64,000 bases of DNA. It comes from JAHEKO01 sp965212505 (GTDB lineage: Bacteria; Acidobacteriota; Thermoanaerobaculia; Multivoradales; JAHEKO01). Within the stretch, counting starts at the first letter, position 1. Every line of letters begins with the position of its first letter. The stretch covers positions 2,108,001-2,172,000 of the forward strand of contig OZ243123.1 of assembly GCA_965212505.1 (NCBI GenBank), in the 5' to 3' direction. The translations under genes were made by a program, and so were the position numbers. Under the pieces are notes generated by a model, which made no database searches, was not told the DNA's origin, and saw only the letters and a list, made by a program, of their open reading frames with translations. Shown piece after piece: positions 29,460 through 37,525 of this stretch.

Positions 29460-31850
29460 CTAGCTCGGCCGCCACAAGAGCGCCACCAGGTGGACCTCGA
29501 CGTCCGTCTTGCGTGGGCGGACGGCGACAATCTCGAACTCCTCGGCGAGCGCGTCGGTCCGCTCTCCGAGAGCCTCGAGCTCGGCCTGAAATTCCCCATT
29601 GAGCTCTTCCAGCTGCTCTGTAAGAGCCTCCACGGTCTCTCTTGCGCGGTCGACGTCCTGCGACTGCTCGGAGGCACCGCTCCAACCCTTGATCGCGCTG
29701 CCGGCCTTTGTGATCGTGGTGTAGCTGAGGCGCTTGCGCCCGGTAAATGCCGACAGCAGGCTCGCGCCGGCCGCGATCGCCGCTTTGAGCTTCGCCGAGC
29801 CTGCCTGCTCGCGCTGCTTCTCCACCGCCTGCTGCGCTTTGCGGATGCGCTCCTCGAGCGTGTCGACCTTGCTCGCGTGCCTCTTCCGCAGCTTCTCTAC
29901 TTCGAGGTCGCGCTTCTCTCGTGCGAGCTCGGCGAGCCGGACGCGGAAGTCGCGCTCGCTTTCGCCCGGTTCCGAGACGATCTTGAACGCGGCGCTCTTG
30001 AACAGATCGAGAGACCGATTTCGGTAGAGATGGTCGGCGAGAGAGCGCGTCCAGCTCGTGTACGAGCGGGCCTTCGTCGCCTTCGTCGGCAGACCTCCGT
30101 AGCCGCCTCCCTCGAAGCTATCGCGTTCGAGGTCGCGCTCGTCGAGGCCGGCCTCCTCTGCGTCCTCCCAGTCGACCTTGATCATCTCTTCGTCGAGAGG
30201 GAGCAGCAGGCTCACCTCGTCGGAGTGGAGCTCCTGTTTCGTCCGTCGATCCATGTAGGCGACCTCGGCGAGGCCGAGCAGGCACGGTTCATAAACCACC
30301 GAGTCTTCGTCGCTCGCCAGGTAGAACTGGGGCACGTCGTTCGGCAGGACGGGCGCCGGCGCACTTTCCGCGGGAGCTGCAACCCGAGCCGAACTCTGCG
30401 CCGTCGACGCATCCGCAGGGGTCTCCTCCGCGCCAGCCTTGCGATCCTTCATCAGCGTCCGAATCTGATCCCGCGTCAACGGTCCGCGCAGATACGACAT
30501 CGCCCAGCGGGTGTGGAAGATCGACGGCTCCGGCTCGTGCACGTTGTGCAGGAGGAAGACGCGCTTCCCCAAGCCAGAGATCACCCTGTCCAACGCGCCA
30601 CGGTCCATTCCGCCCTCACCGGTCGAGATGCCCTCGAGCCCCTCAAGAATGCGCAGCTTGTCGCGCTCGGTCTGCAGTCGCCCGATGAACCACGTGCCGG
30701 TATTCGAGAGCCCTTTGTAGTCAAGGTCGACGGGGTTCTGCGTTGCGAGCACCACACCCAGGCCGTAGGCTCGCGCCTGCTTGAGAAGGGTCAGGAGCGG
30801 TCGCTTCGAGGGCGGCTCCGCGACCGGAGGCATGTAGCCGAAGATCTCGTCCATGTAGAGCAGAGCGCGCAGGCTTGTCGTGCCCGGTCGACTCCGCATC
30901 CAACTGAGCGTCTGGGTCAGCAGGAGTGAGACGAAGAACATTCGCTCGGCCTCCGCCAGATGGGCGATCGAGAAGATCGCCATCCGCGGTTTGCCCGAGT
31001 CGGTGTAGAGCAGGCTCTGGATGTCGAGCGGCACACCCTTGAGCCAAGCCTGGAAAGTTGGCGAAGCGAGCAGGTTGTTCAGCTGCATGGCGAAGCCGTG
31101 GCGCGCCTTCTGCGGGAAGAAAGAATCGACGTCCAGGACCCCGACGCGGTCGATCGGCGGGTTTTGTACCGCTTGGATCAGGCTGCCGAGATCGACGTCA
31201 CGGCCCTCCCGCCAGAACTTGTCGAGGAGCGTCGACAGGAGGATGTGTTCTCGACTCTGAATCGGGTCGGCGTCGATGCCCACTAGACCCAGCAGGCTGC
31301 TCGCGGTACTCGAAATTCGATCGCGAAGGAGATCGCCGTCTTCGAGTACGCCTGCAGAGGGCGCGGCAAACGACGAGAGGATCGAAACCGGGATCCCCGC
31401 CTCGCTTCCGGGGGTGTAGATCGAAACCTCCGCGGAGTCCCGGAGCTTCTGAACGCGGTCTCCGTCCTGCCCCCACTTACCGAGGCCGTTCTTCCACAGA
31501 TCGGCCTGCTGGGCGGCATAGTCGTCGAGGGAGAGCTCCTTTCGACGCGCGTCGTCCTCGTTCACCCAGGGGCGGAAGTCGCCGGGAGCGAGATCGGGGA
31601 AGGTGAGCATGAGGTTCCCCAAGTCGCCCTTCGGGTCGATGATCAGAGCGGGAATCCCGTCGATTGCCGCCTCCTCCAGAAGGGAGACGCAGAGGCCCGT
31701 CTTGCCGCTACCGGTCATCCCTACGCAGACCGCGTGGGTGCAGAGGTCTTTGGAGTCGTAAAGCAGCAGGGAATCCTCCGTCTCCCCCCGCTCCAGGTCG
31801 TGGTGCTTGCCTAGAAAGAACGCACCCAGCTTTTCGTAGTCGCGACTCAT
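29460..31850 (-). CDS. HerA/VirD4-like ATP-binding protein with C-terminal coiled coil
   Basis: About 796 residues from ATG 31850, which has GAGGAGA upstream. The N-terminal HerA-type ATPase core has Walker A GMTGSGKTG, DPKGDLGNL after it, and Walker B LLYMDEIFGYMPP; an Arg-finger-like segment RLQTERDKLRILEGL follows. From about residue 480 a linker of Ala/Ser/Pro leads to a region with EKRDLEVEKLRKRHASKV and ERIRKAQQAVEKQREQ, which are long coiled coils, and a final helical region. HerA-family ATPases pump DNA or work with nucleases such as NurA; no nuclease neighbour is visible here. The gene ends 8 bp from guaB, convergently. The role in the cell is unknown. Confidence 0.8.
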   Translation of the reverse strand: MSRDYEKLGAFFLGKHHDLERGETEDSLLLYDSKDLCTHAVCVGMTGSGKTGLCVSLLEEAAIDGIPALIIDPKGDLGNLMLTFPDLAPGDFRPWVNEDDARRKELSLDDYAAQQADLWKNGLGKWGQDGDRVQKLRDSAEVSIYTPGSEAGIPVSILSSFAAPSAGVLEDGDLLRDRISSTASSLLGLVGIDADPIQSREHILLSTLLDKFWREGRDVDLGSLIQAVQNPPIDRVGVLDVDSFFPQKARHGFAMQLNNLLASPTFQAWLKGVPLDIQSLLYTDSGKPRMAIFSIAHLAEAERMFFVSLLLTQTLSWMRSRPGTTSLRALLYMDEIFGYMPPVAEPPSKRPLLTLLKQARAYGLGVVLATQNPVDLDYKGLSNTGTWFIGRLQTERDKLRILEGLEGISTGEGGMDRGALDRVISGLGKRVFLLHNVHEPEPSIFHTRWAMSYLRGPLTRDQIRTLMKDRKAGAEETPADASTAQSSARVAAPAESAPAPVLPNDVPQFYLASDEDSVVYEPCLLGLAEVAYMDRRTKQELHSDEVSLLLPLDEEMIKVDWEDAEEAGLDERDLERDSFEGGGYGGLPTKATKARSYTSWTRSLADHLYRNRSLDLFKSAAFKIVSEPGESERDFRVRLAELAREKRDLEVEKLRKRHASKVDTLEERIRKAQQAVEKQREQAGSAKLKAAIAAGASLLSAFTGRKRLSYTTITKAGSAIKGWSGASEQSQDVDRARETVEALTEQLEELNGEFQAELEALGERTDALAEEFEIVAVRPRKTDVEVHLVALLWRPS

Positions 31851-31914
31851 CCGTCTCTCCTCGAGGTCGAGCGACAAGCTACCTCGACGCGCGCCGCGTG
31901 GCAACTCGCATGGG

Positions 31915-31920
31915 TAGGCT
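31915..31920 (+). promoter_or_regulatory. -10-like box TAGGCT before the yfiT relic
   Basis: TAGGCT ends 9 nt before the ATG at 31930, in the same start-proximal arrangement as intact genes, so the relic may still be transcribed. Confidence 0.3.
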
Positions 31921-31929
31921 CGCGCCCTC

Positions 31930-32076
31930 ATGACCGATCTTCGCTACCCCATCGGCCCGTTCGAGCACACGGGCAGGGTCACCGACAGCCAGCTTCACGG
32001 CTGGATCGAAGAGAGCTGGCACGGTCGGCATCACCTGGCCCACATCACGATGACGGTGACTCGAGAGGGCTGGTAG
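31930..32076 (+). pseudogene. Internally deleted YfiT/BstA (DinB-like) metal-dependent hydrolase remnant
   Basis: A 48-codon open frame encodes MTDLRYPIGPFEHTGRVTDS near its start and ESWHGRHHLAHI near its end. Intact YfiT/BstA-family proteins of about 170-180 residues begin like the first part and end like the second (a YAWHGRHHVAHIT-type metal site). Here the two ends are joined in frame at about 32008-32018, and the roughly 120 residues between are gone. It is therefore most likely a deletion relic, although the reading frame and a TAGGCT box 9 nt upstream are retained. It could still make a small protein. Confidence 0.75.
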
Positions 32077-32083
32077 CCGACGG

Positions 32084-33244
32084 CTAGGTGGGCCAAGCGG
32101 ACGGATCGAGCTCGTACGGCAGGGGCGTCAGCACCTCGAGGCCACTCGATCCCAAGGTGCAAAGATCTTCCAGGCGAACGCCCCATCCGGCGTCTGGGTC
32201 GTAGAGACCCGGCTCCAAGGTGAAGACGTCGCCTTCGTGCAACTGCCCGGTACGGCCCGGTCGGGAGCGGAACGACGGCAGCTCGTGAAGCTCGAGTCCT
32301 ACGCCGTGGCCGAGGCCGTGGACATAACCTCTTGTCGTGCCCGGATGCGAGCGCGCGGTAGCGTAACCTTCTGCTTCGAGCAGATCACACGTCCGGCTCT
32401 GTAGGTCGAAACCTCGGGTACCCGGCCGGGCGCCATCCTCCGCCTCGACCAGCGCTCGATGTACAGCCTTGTGAGCACGCGCGAGGTCTGCCGGTGGCTC
32501 TCCGACGCAGAAGGTGCGCGTACAGTCTCCAAAGAGCCGCCCTTTGGGGAAGAGGTCGACGACGAGTGCCGCGTGGGGCTCCACCACTCGTGTCGAAGCG
32601 CCCTGGGAGTGCGGAACTCCGGCGTCTGCGCCCATAGCGACGATGTTCCCCTCGGGCTGCTCGAGGCCTGCGCTGGCGAAGACCCGCTGAATCTCGCCTC
32701 GGAGGTGGCCGACAGTGAGCGGTGCGCCCTCCAGAGTCAGCCGACCCCCCTTCTCCTCAGCCGCCGCCAGAAGAGAGGCCACGCTCGAGAAGGCCTCGAC
32801 GAGCGCCGCCGAAACCCGCCGAATCTCGGTCGACTCGTCGCGGGTCTTCTGTTGTCGAAGCTCGCGCAGGAGTTCGTGCGCCGGCACGAAGGAGCGAGAG
32901 CCTCCCGTGAGTTCCGAGCAGGCGTAGTGCACGGCCCCTGCTGGGAAGCGTCCGGCCAGCCCCAAGCGCCCGGTTTCGAGGCCGGCCGTGCGGAGCACGC
33001 GCCCGAGGACCTCCGGCCAGAATCCACCGGCGTCGCTACACTGCGCCCGAACCTGCTCGAGCTCCAACCGCTCCGGTGAAAGCAGGGAGAGACCTGTTCT
33101 CGCCGCCTCCTCTCGCTCCATTGCGGTCAGGTAGGCGAGCTGCGGCTGAGCGTCGCGACGAACCGCGAGTATCGACTGACCGAGGTGAACGGCACCGACA
33201 AACGGCGCCAGATCGGGGTCGGTCGCGCTCGCGGCCATCACCAC
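32084..33244 (-). CDS. M24 family metallopeptidase (Xaa-Pro aminopeptidase-like)
   Basis: 386 residues in this model. The pita-bread catalytic domain has the five metal ligands: Asp in VVDLFPKGRL, Asp in GDCTRTF, His in HGLGHGVGLELHE, Glu in FTLEPGLYDP and Glu in GVRLEDLC. Enzymes of this family remove N-terminal residues before proline (Xaa-Pro) or cleave dipeptides such as prolidase substrates. The frame stays protein-like upstream (RLSRLQRLLQLHELDGLVV) and runs to a CTG at 33292 that overlaps the trxA stop. The true start may therefore be that CTG, or the GTG at 33244 or ATG 33238. It is the last gene of the rimO-ribF-trxA operon. Confidence 0.88.
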   Translation of the reverse strand: MVMAASATDPDLAPFVGAVHLGQSILAVRRDAQPQLAYLTAMEREEAARTGLSLLSPERLELEQVRAQCSDAGGFWPEVLGRVLRTAGLETGRLGLAGRFPAGAVHYACSELTGGSRSFVPAHELLRELRQQKTRDESTEIRRVSAALVEAFSSVASLLAAAEEKGGRLTLEGAPLTVGHLRGEIQRVFASAGLEQPEGNIVAMGADAGVPHSQGASTRVVEPHAALVVDLFPKGRLFGDCTRTFCVGEPPADLARAHKAVHRALVEAEDGARPGTRGFDLQSRTCDLLEAEGYATARSHPGTTRGYVHGLGHGVGLELHELPSFRSRPGRTGQLHEGDVFTLEPGLYDPDAGWGVRLEDLCTLGSSGLEVLTPLPYELDPSAWPT

Positions 33245-33288
33245 GAGGCCGTCGAGCTCGTGGAGCTGCAGGAGTCGCTGAAGTCGAC

Positions 33289-33615
33289 TCAGGCGTTCCG
33301 AGAAAGGAACTCCTGGAACGCGGCCTTCGGCATCGCACCCATGATTCGGTCGGCCGCCTCGCCGCCTTTGAAGAGAATAAAGGTCGGGATGCTCTGCACG
33401 CCGTACTGCATCGCGAGCTCCTGATGGTCATCGACGTTGAGCTTGGCGATCTGAACCTCACCGCTCTCTTCGGCGATCTCGTCGAGTACCGGTGCCACCA
33501 TGCGGCAGGGGCCGCACCACTCAGCCCAGAAGTCCACCAGCACCGGCTTGTCGGACTGCAGCACCTCCGACTCGAAGTTGTCGTTTGTCAGGCTCACGAT
33601 CTTTTCACTAGCCAT
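33289..33615 (-). CDS. trxA: Thioredoxin
   Basis: 108 residues with the active site WAEWCGPCRM, the cis-Pro SIPTFILF and LNVDDHQELAMQYGV. It reduces protein disulphides in the cytoplasm with NADPH-thioredoxin reductase. ATG 33615 gives the standard N-terminus (ASEKIVSLTNDNFESEVL) and has AGAGG 8 nt upstream. In-frame ATGs further upstream add a basic stretch with no domain. The stop overlaps a possible CTG start of the M24 peptidase gene. Confidence 0.97.
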   Translation of the reverse strand: MASEKIVSLTNDNFESEVLQSDKPVLVDFWAEWCGPCRMVAPVLDEIAEESGEVQIAKLNVDDHQELAMQYGVQSIPTFILFKGGEAADRIMGAMPKAAFQEFLSRNA

Positions 33616-33671
33616 TGAAGTTCCTCTCGTTCTCTTGGTCCGCCCCTGAACGTACTCCGGGGCCTTCTCCG

Positions 33672-34613
33672 TTAACAAGCACAGGCCGAAAAGTATTCTC
33701 GCGCCGCCAGCGCATCGCGCTCGATCTGTCGAACCAGCTGCTCGACCGAGGCAAAGCGACGCTCCGCCCGGAGTCTGGAGCAGAAAGAAAGCTCGATGTG
33801 ACGGCCGTACAAGTCCTCGTCAAAATCCAGCAGATGGGTCTCGATGTTACGGGTCGCCGGGCCGTCGAAGGTTGGCCGAGTTCCGACATTGGTCACCGAC
33901 GGCCTCGACTCGGCCTCGCCGGCGAGACGAACCTCGCTCGCGTACACGCCGTCGCCGGGGAACAGATCGTTCTCCACCGCCAGATTGGCTGTTGGCCAAC
34001 CGAGCTCTCGACCGCGCTCCGCGCCGCGCTCCACCCTCCCCTCGACCCGGAAGGCGCGTCCGAGCATCGCCTTCGCGCCCTCGACGTCACCCTCGGCCAC
34101 GCATCGGCGAATGCGAGTGCTCGAGATGGAACGCCCGTCGTGGACAACCTCCGCAACACCGTGCACCTCGAAACCGAGCCGTTCCCCCTCCTGCTCGAGA
34201 AAGGCGAGCGAGCCCTCGCGGCCCCGACCAAAACTGAAGGTCGCACCGACGTAGACGGACCTCGACGCCAATCGACCGACCAGGAACTCCCGGACGAAGG
34301 CTTCGGCGGTGGTCTGAGCGAACTCTGCCGAGAAGTCGACCACCGCGAGAGCGGTTGCGCCCGCCGCCTCGAGCAGCCGGCGTTTCTGGTTCGCAGTGGT
34401 GAGTCGGAGAGGTGCTCGTTCCGGCGCGAGAATTCGGAGCGGGTGCGGCTCGAACGTCACGACAACGCAGTCTGCGTCCTCACGCCCGGCGTGGTCCCGA
34501 GCCCGTCCGATCAGGGCCTGCTGCCCCAGGTGAAGGCCGTCGAAGTTCCCGATCGTGACGACGCCACGCTGTGGCAGATCCTCGCGCTGCCAGGCGTCCC
34601 GGTAGACCTTCAT
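33672..34613 (-). CDS. ribF: Bifunctional riboflavin kinase / FAD synthetase
   Basis: 313 residues. The FAD synthetase domain (about 1-180) has GNFDGLHLGQQ, TFEPHPL, VYVGATFSFGRGREG and ISSTRIRR. The riboflavin kinase domain (about 185-310) has GWPTANL, GVYAS, TNVGTRPTF and IETHLLDFDEDLYG. It converts riboflavin to FMN and then FAD. It starts 3 bases after the rimO stop, as the second gene of the operon. The neighbouring radical SAM enzyme and the Rieske/FMN enzymes elsewhere in the window need such cofactors, though no link is shown. Confidence 0.97.
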   Translation of the reverse strand: MKVYRDAWQREDLPQRGVVTIGNFDGLHLGQQALIGRARDHAGREDADCVVVTFEPHPLRILAPERAPLRLTTANQKRRLLEAAGATALAVVDFSAEFAQTTAEAFVREFLVGRLASRSVYVGATFSFGRGREGSLAFLEQEGERLGFEVHGVAEVVHDGRSISSTRIRRCVAEGDVEGAKAMLGRAFRVEGRVERGAERGRELGWPTANLAVENDLFPGDGVYASEVRLAGEAESRPSVTNVGTRPTFDGPATRNIETHLLDFDEDLYGRHIELSFCSRLRAERRFASVEQLVRQIERDALAAREYFSACAC

Positions 34614-34616
34614 CGC

Positions 34617-35999
34617 TCAGACGACCGGCTGAGCCGGCTCGTGACGCAACTCTCGGACGACTCGACCGACGAGGTCGTCGGCGTGCGCTTCGGTGATCTC
34701 CACCTCCGCGAGCGAGGGCGTGCGGGCGTCACCGTCGTTAATCAGCAGCCGCCCGTCGATCTCGGGAGCCATGCCCCGATGCCGGCCCTCGAGTAGATGC
34801 TCCGTCTCGCCGCAGACGCCTTCGATAAGCGCTTCCAGGCGGCGTCCGACCAGGCGTTGACGACGTTCCATGGAGATCGGCCGCTGCGCCTCGAGCAGCG
34901 CCTCCTGCCGGCGAAGGGCAACCTGAGCGGGTACCCGTCCAGAGAACTGAGCGGACGGGGTCCCCTCTTGCGGGCTGAAGGTGAAGCAACCGAGATGGTC
35001 GAAGCGTGCGCGCTCGACAAAGCCGAGCAGATCGTCGAAGTGCTCCTGCGTCTCTCCCGGGAAGCCGACGATGAACGTGGAGCGGAGGAAGATGTCCGGA
35101 GCGTGGGTGCGGGCCCGATCGAGCAGCTTCAGATAGCTCTCTCCCGAGCCTCCCCGCTGCATCGAACGGAGCATGTCGCGGTGGCTGTGCTGAAGCGGAA
35201 TGTCGATGTAGGAAACGAAGCGCTCCTCGCTCCCCATCAGGCGCAAGAGGTCTTCGTCGAGCGTCGTGGGATAGGCGTAGAGGAATCGAATCCAGGGGAT
35301 GTTGGTGTGCTCGAGAAGAGTTTCGACCAACTTCAGCATGCCGTGGCGCCCCAGTCCGAGATCTTCTCCGAACCGAGTGGTGTCCTGCGCGATGAGGCAG
35401 AGCTCCAGAACCCCCGACGCCTCGAGCTGTTGAGCCTCCTCCACCAGACTGCCGAGCGAGCGGCTCCGGAAGCGGCCGCGCCACGAGGGGATCGCGCAGA
35501 AGGTGCACGGGTTGTCGCAACCTTCTGCCACCTTGAGATAGCCGTAGCCGCGCGTCGTCAGAACTCGTGGCGCCGTATGGTCGAAGACGGCATGCGACGG
35601 CCCCGGCTCCGGCGGATTGCTCCCGATCGAAACCAATCCGTCGCCGGCGAGCTCTCCCACTTGGCGCAGATCGTCGAGGCCCACGAACCCGTCGATCTCC
35701 GGGATCTCCCGGGCGAGATCGGCGCCGTACCGATTGACCATGCAGCCGGCGACCAGAAGGCGGTCGACACCCTCGCCCTTGCGGGCCGCCACCTCGAGGA
35801 TCGCCTCGATCGACTCTTCCTTCGCTTCGTCGATGAAGCCGCACGTATTGACGATCACCGTCTCCGCGTCCTCGACGCTGTCCACGAGCTCATGACCCCG
35901 GCGCCGAAGCTCTCCGAGGAGAATCTCGCTGTCCACTTGGTTCTTGGGGCAGCCGAGGCTGATCAGCCCTACGGGGGAGCGGCTCGATTCGTCCTTCAT
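34617..35999 (-). CDS. rimO: Ribosomal protein S12 methylthiotransferase
   Basis: 461 residues from ATG 35999. N-terminal UPF0004 domain: SLGCPKNQVDSE, IVNTCGFIDEAKEES and AGCMVNRY give the three Cys of one 4Fe-4S cluster. The radical SAM site is GCDNPCTFCAIP (CxxxCxxC), and the C-terminal TRAM domain begins near PISMERRQRLVG. It methylthiolates Asp-89 of ribosomal protein S12. The long open frame upstream of 35999 is Arg-rich antisense sequence and is not used. A TGCTAGACT box lies 10 nt before the ATG. First of the rimO-ribF-trxA-M24 set. Confidence 0.96.
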   Translation of the reverse strand: MKDESSRSPVGLISLGCPKNQVDSEILLGELRRRGHELVDSVEDAETVIVNTCGFIDEAKEESIEAILEVAARKGEGVDRLLVAGCMVNRYGADLAREIPEIDGFVGLDDLRQVGELAGDGLVSIGSNPPEPGPSHAVFDHTAPRVLTTRGYGYLKVAEGCDNPCTFCAIPSWRGRFRSRSLGSLVEEAQQLEASGVLELCLIAQDTTRFGEDLGLGRHGMLKLVETLLEHTNIPWIRFLYAYPTTLDEDLLRLMGSEERFVSYIDIPLQHSHRDMLRSMQRGGSGESYLKLLDRARTHAPDIFLRSTFIVGFPGETQEHFDDLLGFVERARFDHLGCFTFSPQEGTPSAQFSGRVPAQVALRRQEALLEAQRPISMERRQRLVGRRLEALIEGVCGETEHLLEGRHRGMAPEIDGRLLINDGDARTPSLAEVEITEAHADDLVGRVVRELRHEPAQPVV

Positions 36000-36009
36000 C
36001 CAGCTACGC

Positions 36010-36018
36010 AGTCTAGCA
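36010..36018 (-). promoter_or_regulatory. Extended -10 box TGCTAGACT for rimO
   Basis: On the minus strand TGC-TAGACT is followed by GCG and ends 10 nt before the rimO ATG. The divergent gene has TAAGCT at 36046-36051, 7 nt before its ATG at 36059, so two start-proximal promoters face away from each other within 60 bp. Confidence 0.42.
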
Positions 36019-36058
36019 AAGCGGACGCCCGGAAGGCCGTGCGGGTAAGCTTGTGGCG

Positions 36059-37096
36059 ATGGCAGTTTCAATCGACCTGGCGGAGCGCGGACTGCTGCCC
36101 GACTCCCTCCTTCGGATGGGTATCCGAGGCCGCCTTCGCCGTCAGGTTCGCGCCATCGAGACCGAGACCGAGAGCGCTCGCGAGACGGCGATCCAACAGC
36201 TCGTGAGAGCGATGGACGAGGCACCGATCGCCCCCGAGCCCAAGCTCGCCAACCGTCAACACTACGAGGTGCCCGCCGCCTTCTTCGAGTGTGTGCTCGG
36301 CGAGCGTCTGAAGTACAGCTGTTGTCATTGGCCGGCCGGCACCCGCGATCTTCACGCGGCCGAACGCGCCATGCTGGAGCGAACGTGTGAAAACGCGCGG
36401 CTCGAGGACGGCATGGACATTCTGGAACTCGGCTGCGGCTGGGGTTCGCTCTCTCTGTGGATGGCCGAAACGTACCCACTTTCGAAGATCACGGCGGTAA
36501 CCAACTCGGTGTCGCAGAAGGCGTACATCGACAGCGTTGCCCGCGAGCGGGGAATAACGAATCTCTGGGTGCTGACCGCTGACATGAACGACTTCCACGC
36601 ACAGGGGACGTTCGATCGGGTCGTCTCTGTGGAGATGTTCGAGCACATGCGGAACTACCGTAAGCTACTTCGCCGTATCCGCGGCTGGCTTCGTCCTGGC
36701 GCCCGGCTGTTCGTACACGTCTTCTGCCATCGCCGCTATCCTTACCTCTTCGAGGTCGACGACAATTCCGACTGGATGGCTCGTCACTTCTTCACTGGCG
36801 GGCTCATGCCGTCGAACGACCTCCTTAACCGCTTCCCCGACGAGATGGCGGTCGAGCGCCACGTCTCTTTCAGCGGTGAGCACTATGAACGGACAGCACG
36901 AGCTTGGCTTGCACGGCTCGATCTCCGTCGCGACGACGTGCTCGGCATCTTCCGTGACACCTACGGCGACGATGCGCGTCGGTGGTTCTGCCGCTGGCGA
37001 ATGTTCTTCCTCGCGTGTGAGGAGCTCTTCGGGCTGCACCGCGGACAGGAGTGGTGGGTCAGTCACTACCTCCTCCGTCCGCCGGATGAGAGCTGA
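36059..37096 (+). CDS. Cyclopropane-fatty-acid-synthase-like SAM methyltransferase
   Basis: 345 residues from ATG 36059 (a GTG 6 nt upstream is also possible). The CFA synthase family is recognised by the SAM motif ILELGCGWGSLSLWMAE, KITAVTNSVSQ, VVSVEMFEHMRNY and HVFCHRRYPYLFE, and the upstream motif QHYEVPAAFF. Members methylate olefinic acyl chains or, in a eukaryote-like branch, benzylisoquinoline-type or other small substrates. This protein has the N-terminus of the branch lacking the extra CFA helix region, so the substrate is uncertain. No signal peptide. Confidence 0.82.
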   Translation: MAVSIDLAERGLLPDSLLRMGIRGRLRRQVRAIETETESARETAIQQLVRAMDEAPIAPEPKLANRQHYEVPAAFFECVLGERLKYSCCHWPAGTRDLHAAERAMLERTCENARLEDGMDILELGCGWGSLSLWMAETYPLSKITAVTNSVSQKAYIDSVARERGITNLWVLTADMNDFHAQGTFDRVVSVEMFEHMRNYRKLLRRIRGWLRPGARLFVHVFCHRRYPYLFEVDDNSDWMARHFFTGGLMPSNDLLNRFPDEMAVERHVSFSGEHYERTARAWLARLDLRRDDVLGIFRDTYGDDARRWFCRWRMFFLACEELFGLHRGQEWWVSHYLLRPPDES

Positions 37097-37304
37097 TCGA
37101 CCTCCGATCTGGTGCGGTGGATCCGTCCAACCGCCGTTTTGGCCCATTCGCTCTCGCAGCGCGAGGCGACGACTCGCCACGATGGAGCGAACGTAAGTGG
37201 TTCATGGTGAGTCGTTTAGGGGCTCGCGCTTCGCACAGTTCGACCGCCACGCCCAGACGACTCCGGCGGGCAGCGAGTTTGCAGGAAGTTGAACCTACCC
37301 CGGC

Positions 37305-37517
37305 ATGCCACGCTACCCGGAGATCCGCGTTCGTTCCGTGAGCAGCAACCCTCTCGCTGTGGTGGCGCAGGTGCGGCAAGCTCTCCGGCGCGCGGGGGTG
37401 GCGCCCGACGAGATTGCCACCTTCTCCCGCGAGGCGATGTCCCTCGAGGACGGGCCGGAGATGGTGCAGGTCTGTCGGCGTTGGGTGAGCGCCTCCGTTC
37501 AAGACGCTCTCAGCTGA
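37305..37517 (+). CDS. Small conserved hypothetical protein
   Basis: 70 residues, MPRYPEIRVRSVSSNPLAVV at the start, ending ASVQDALS. The opening, LRRAGVAPDEIATFSREAMS and the RRWV end match a family of small uncharacterised bacterial proteins I have seen, with a helix-rich body. No motif. It is convergent with the TPP enzyme gene. The 37097-37304 region before it holds no gene I can support. Confidence 0.6.
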   Translation: MPRYPEIRVRSVSSNPLAVVAQVRQALRRAGVAPDEIATFSREAMSLEDGPEMVQVCRRWVSASVQDALS

Positions 37518-37525
37518 GCTGCCCC

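Noticed and set aside
36000..36479. 160-codon N-terminal extension of rimO
   Set aside because: Arg/Pro-rich, antisense to the methyltransferase gene; RimO starts normally at ATG 35999 with a promoter box just before it.
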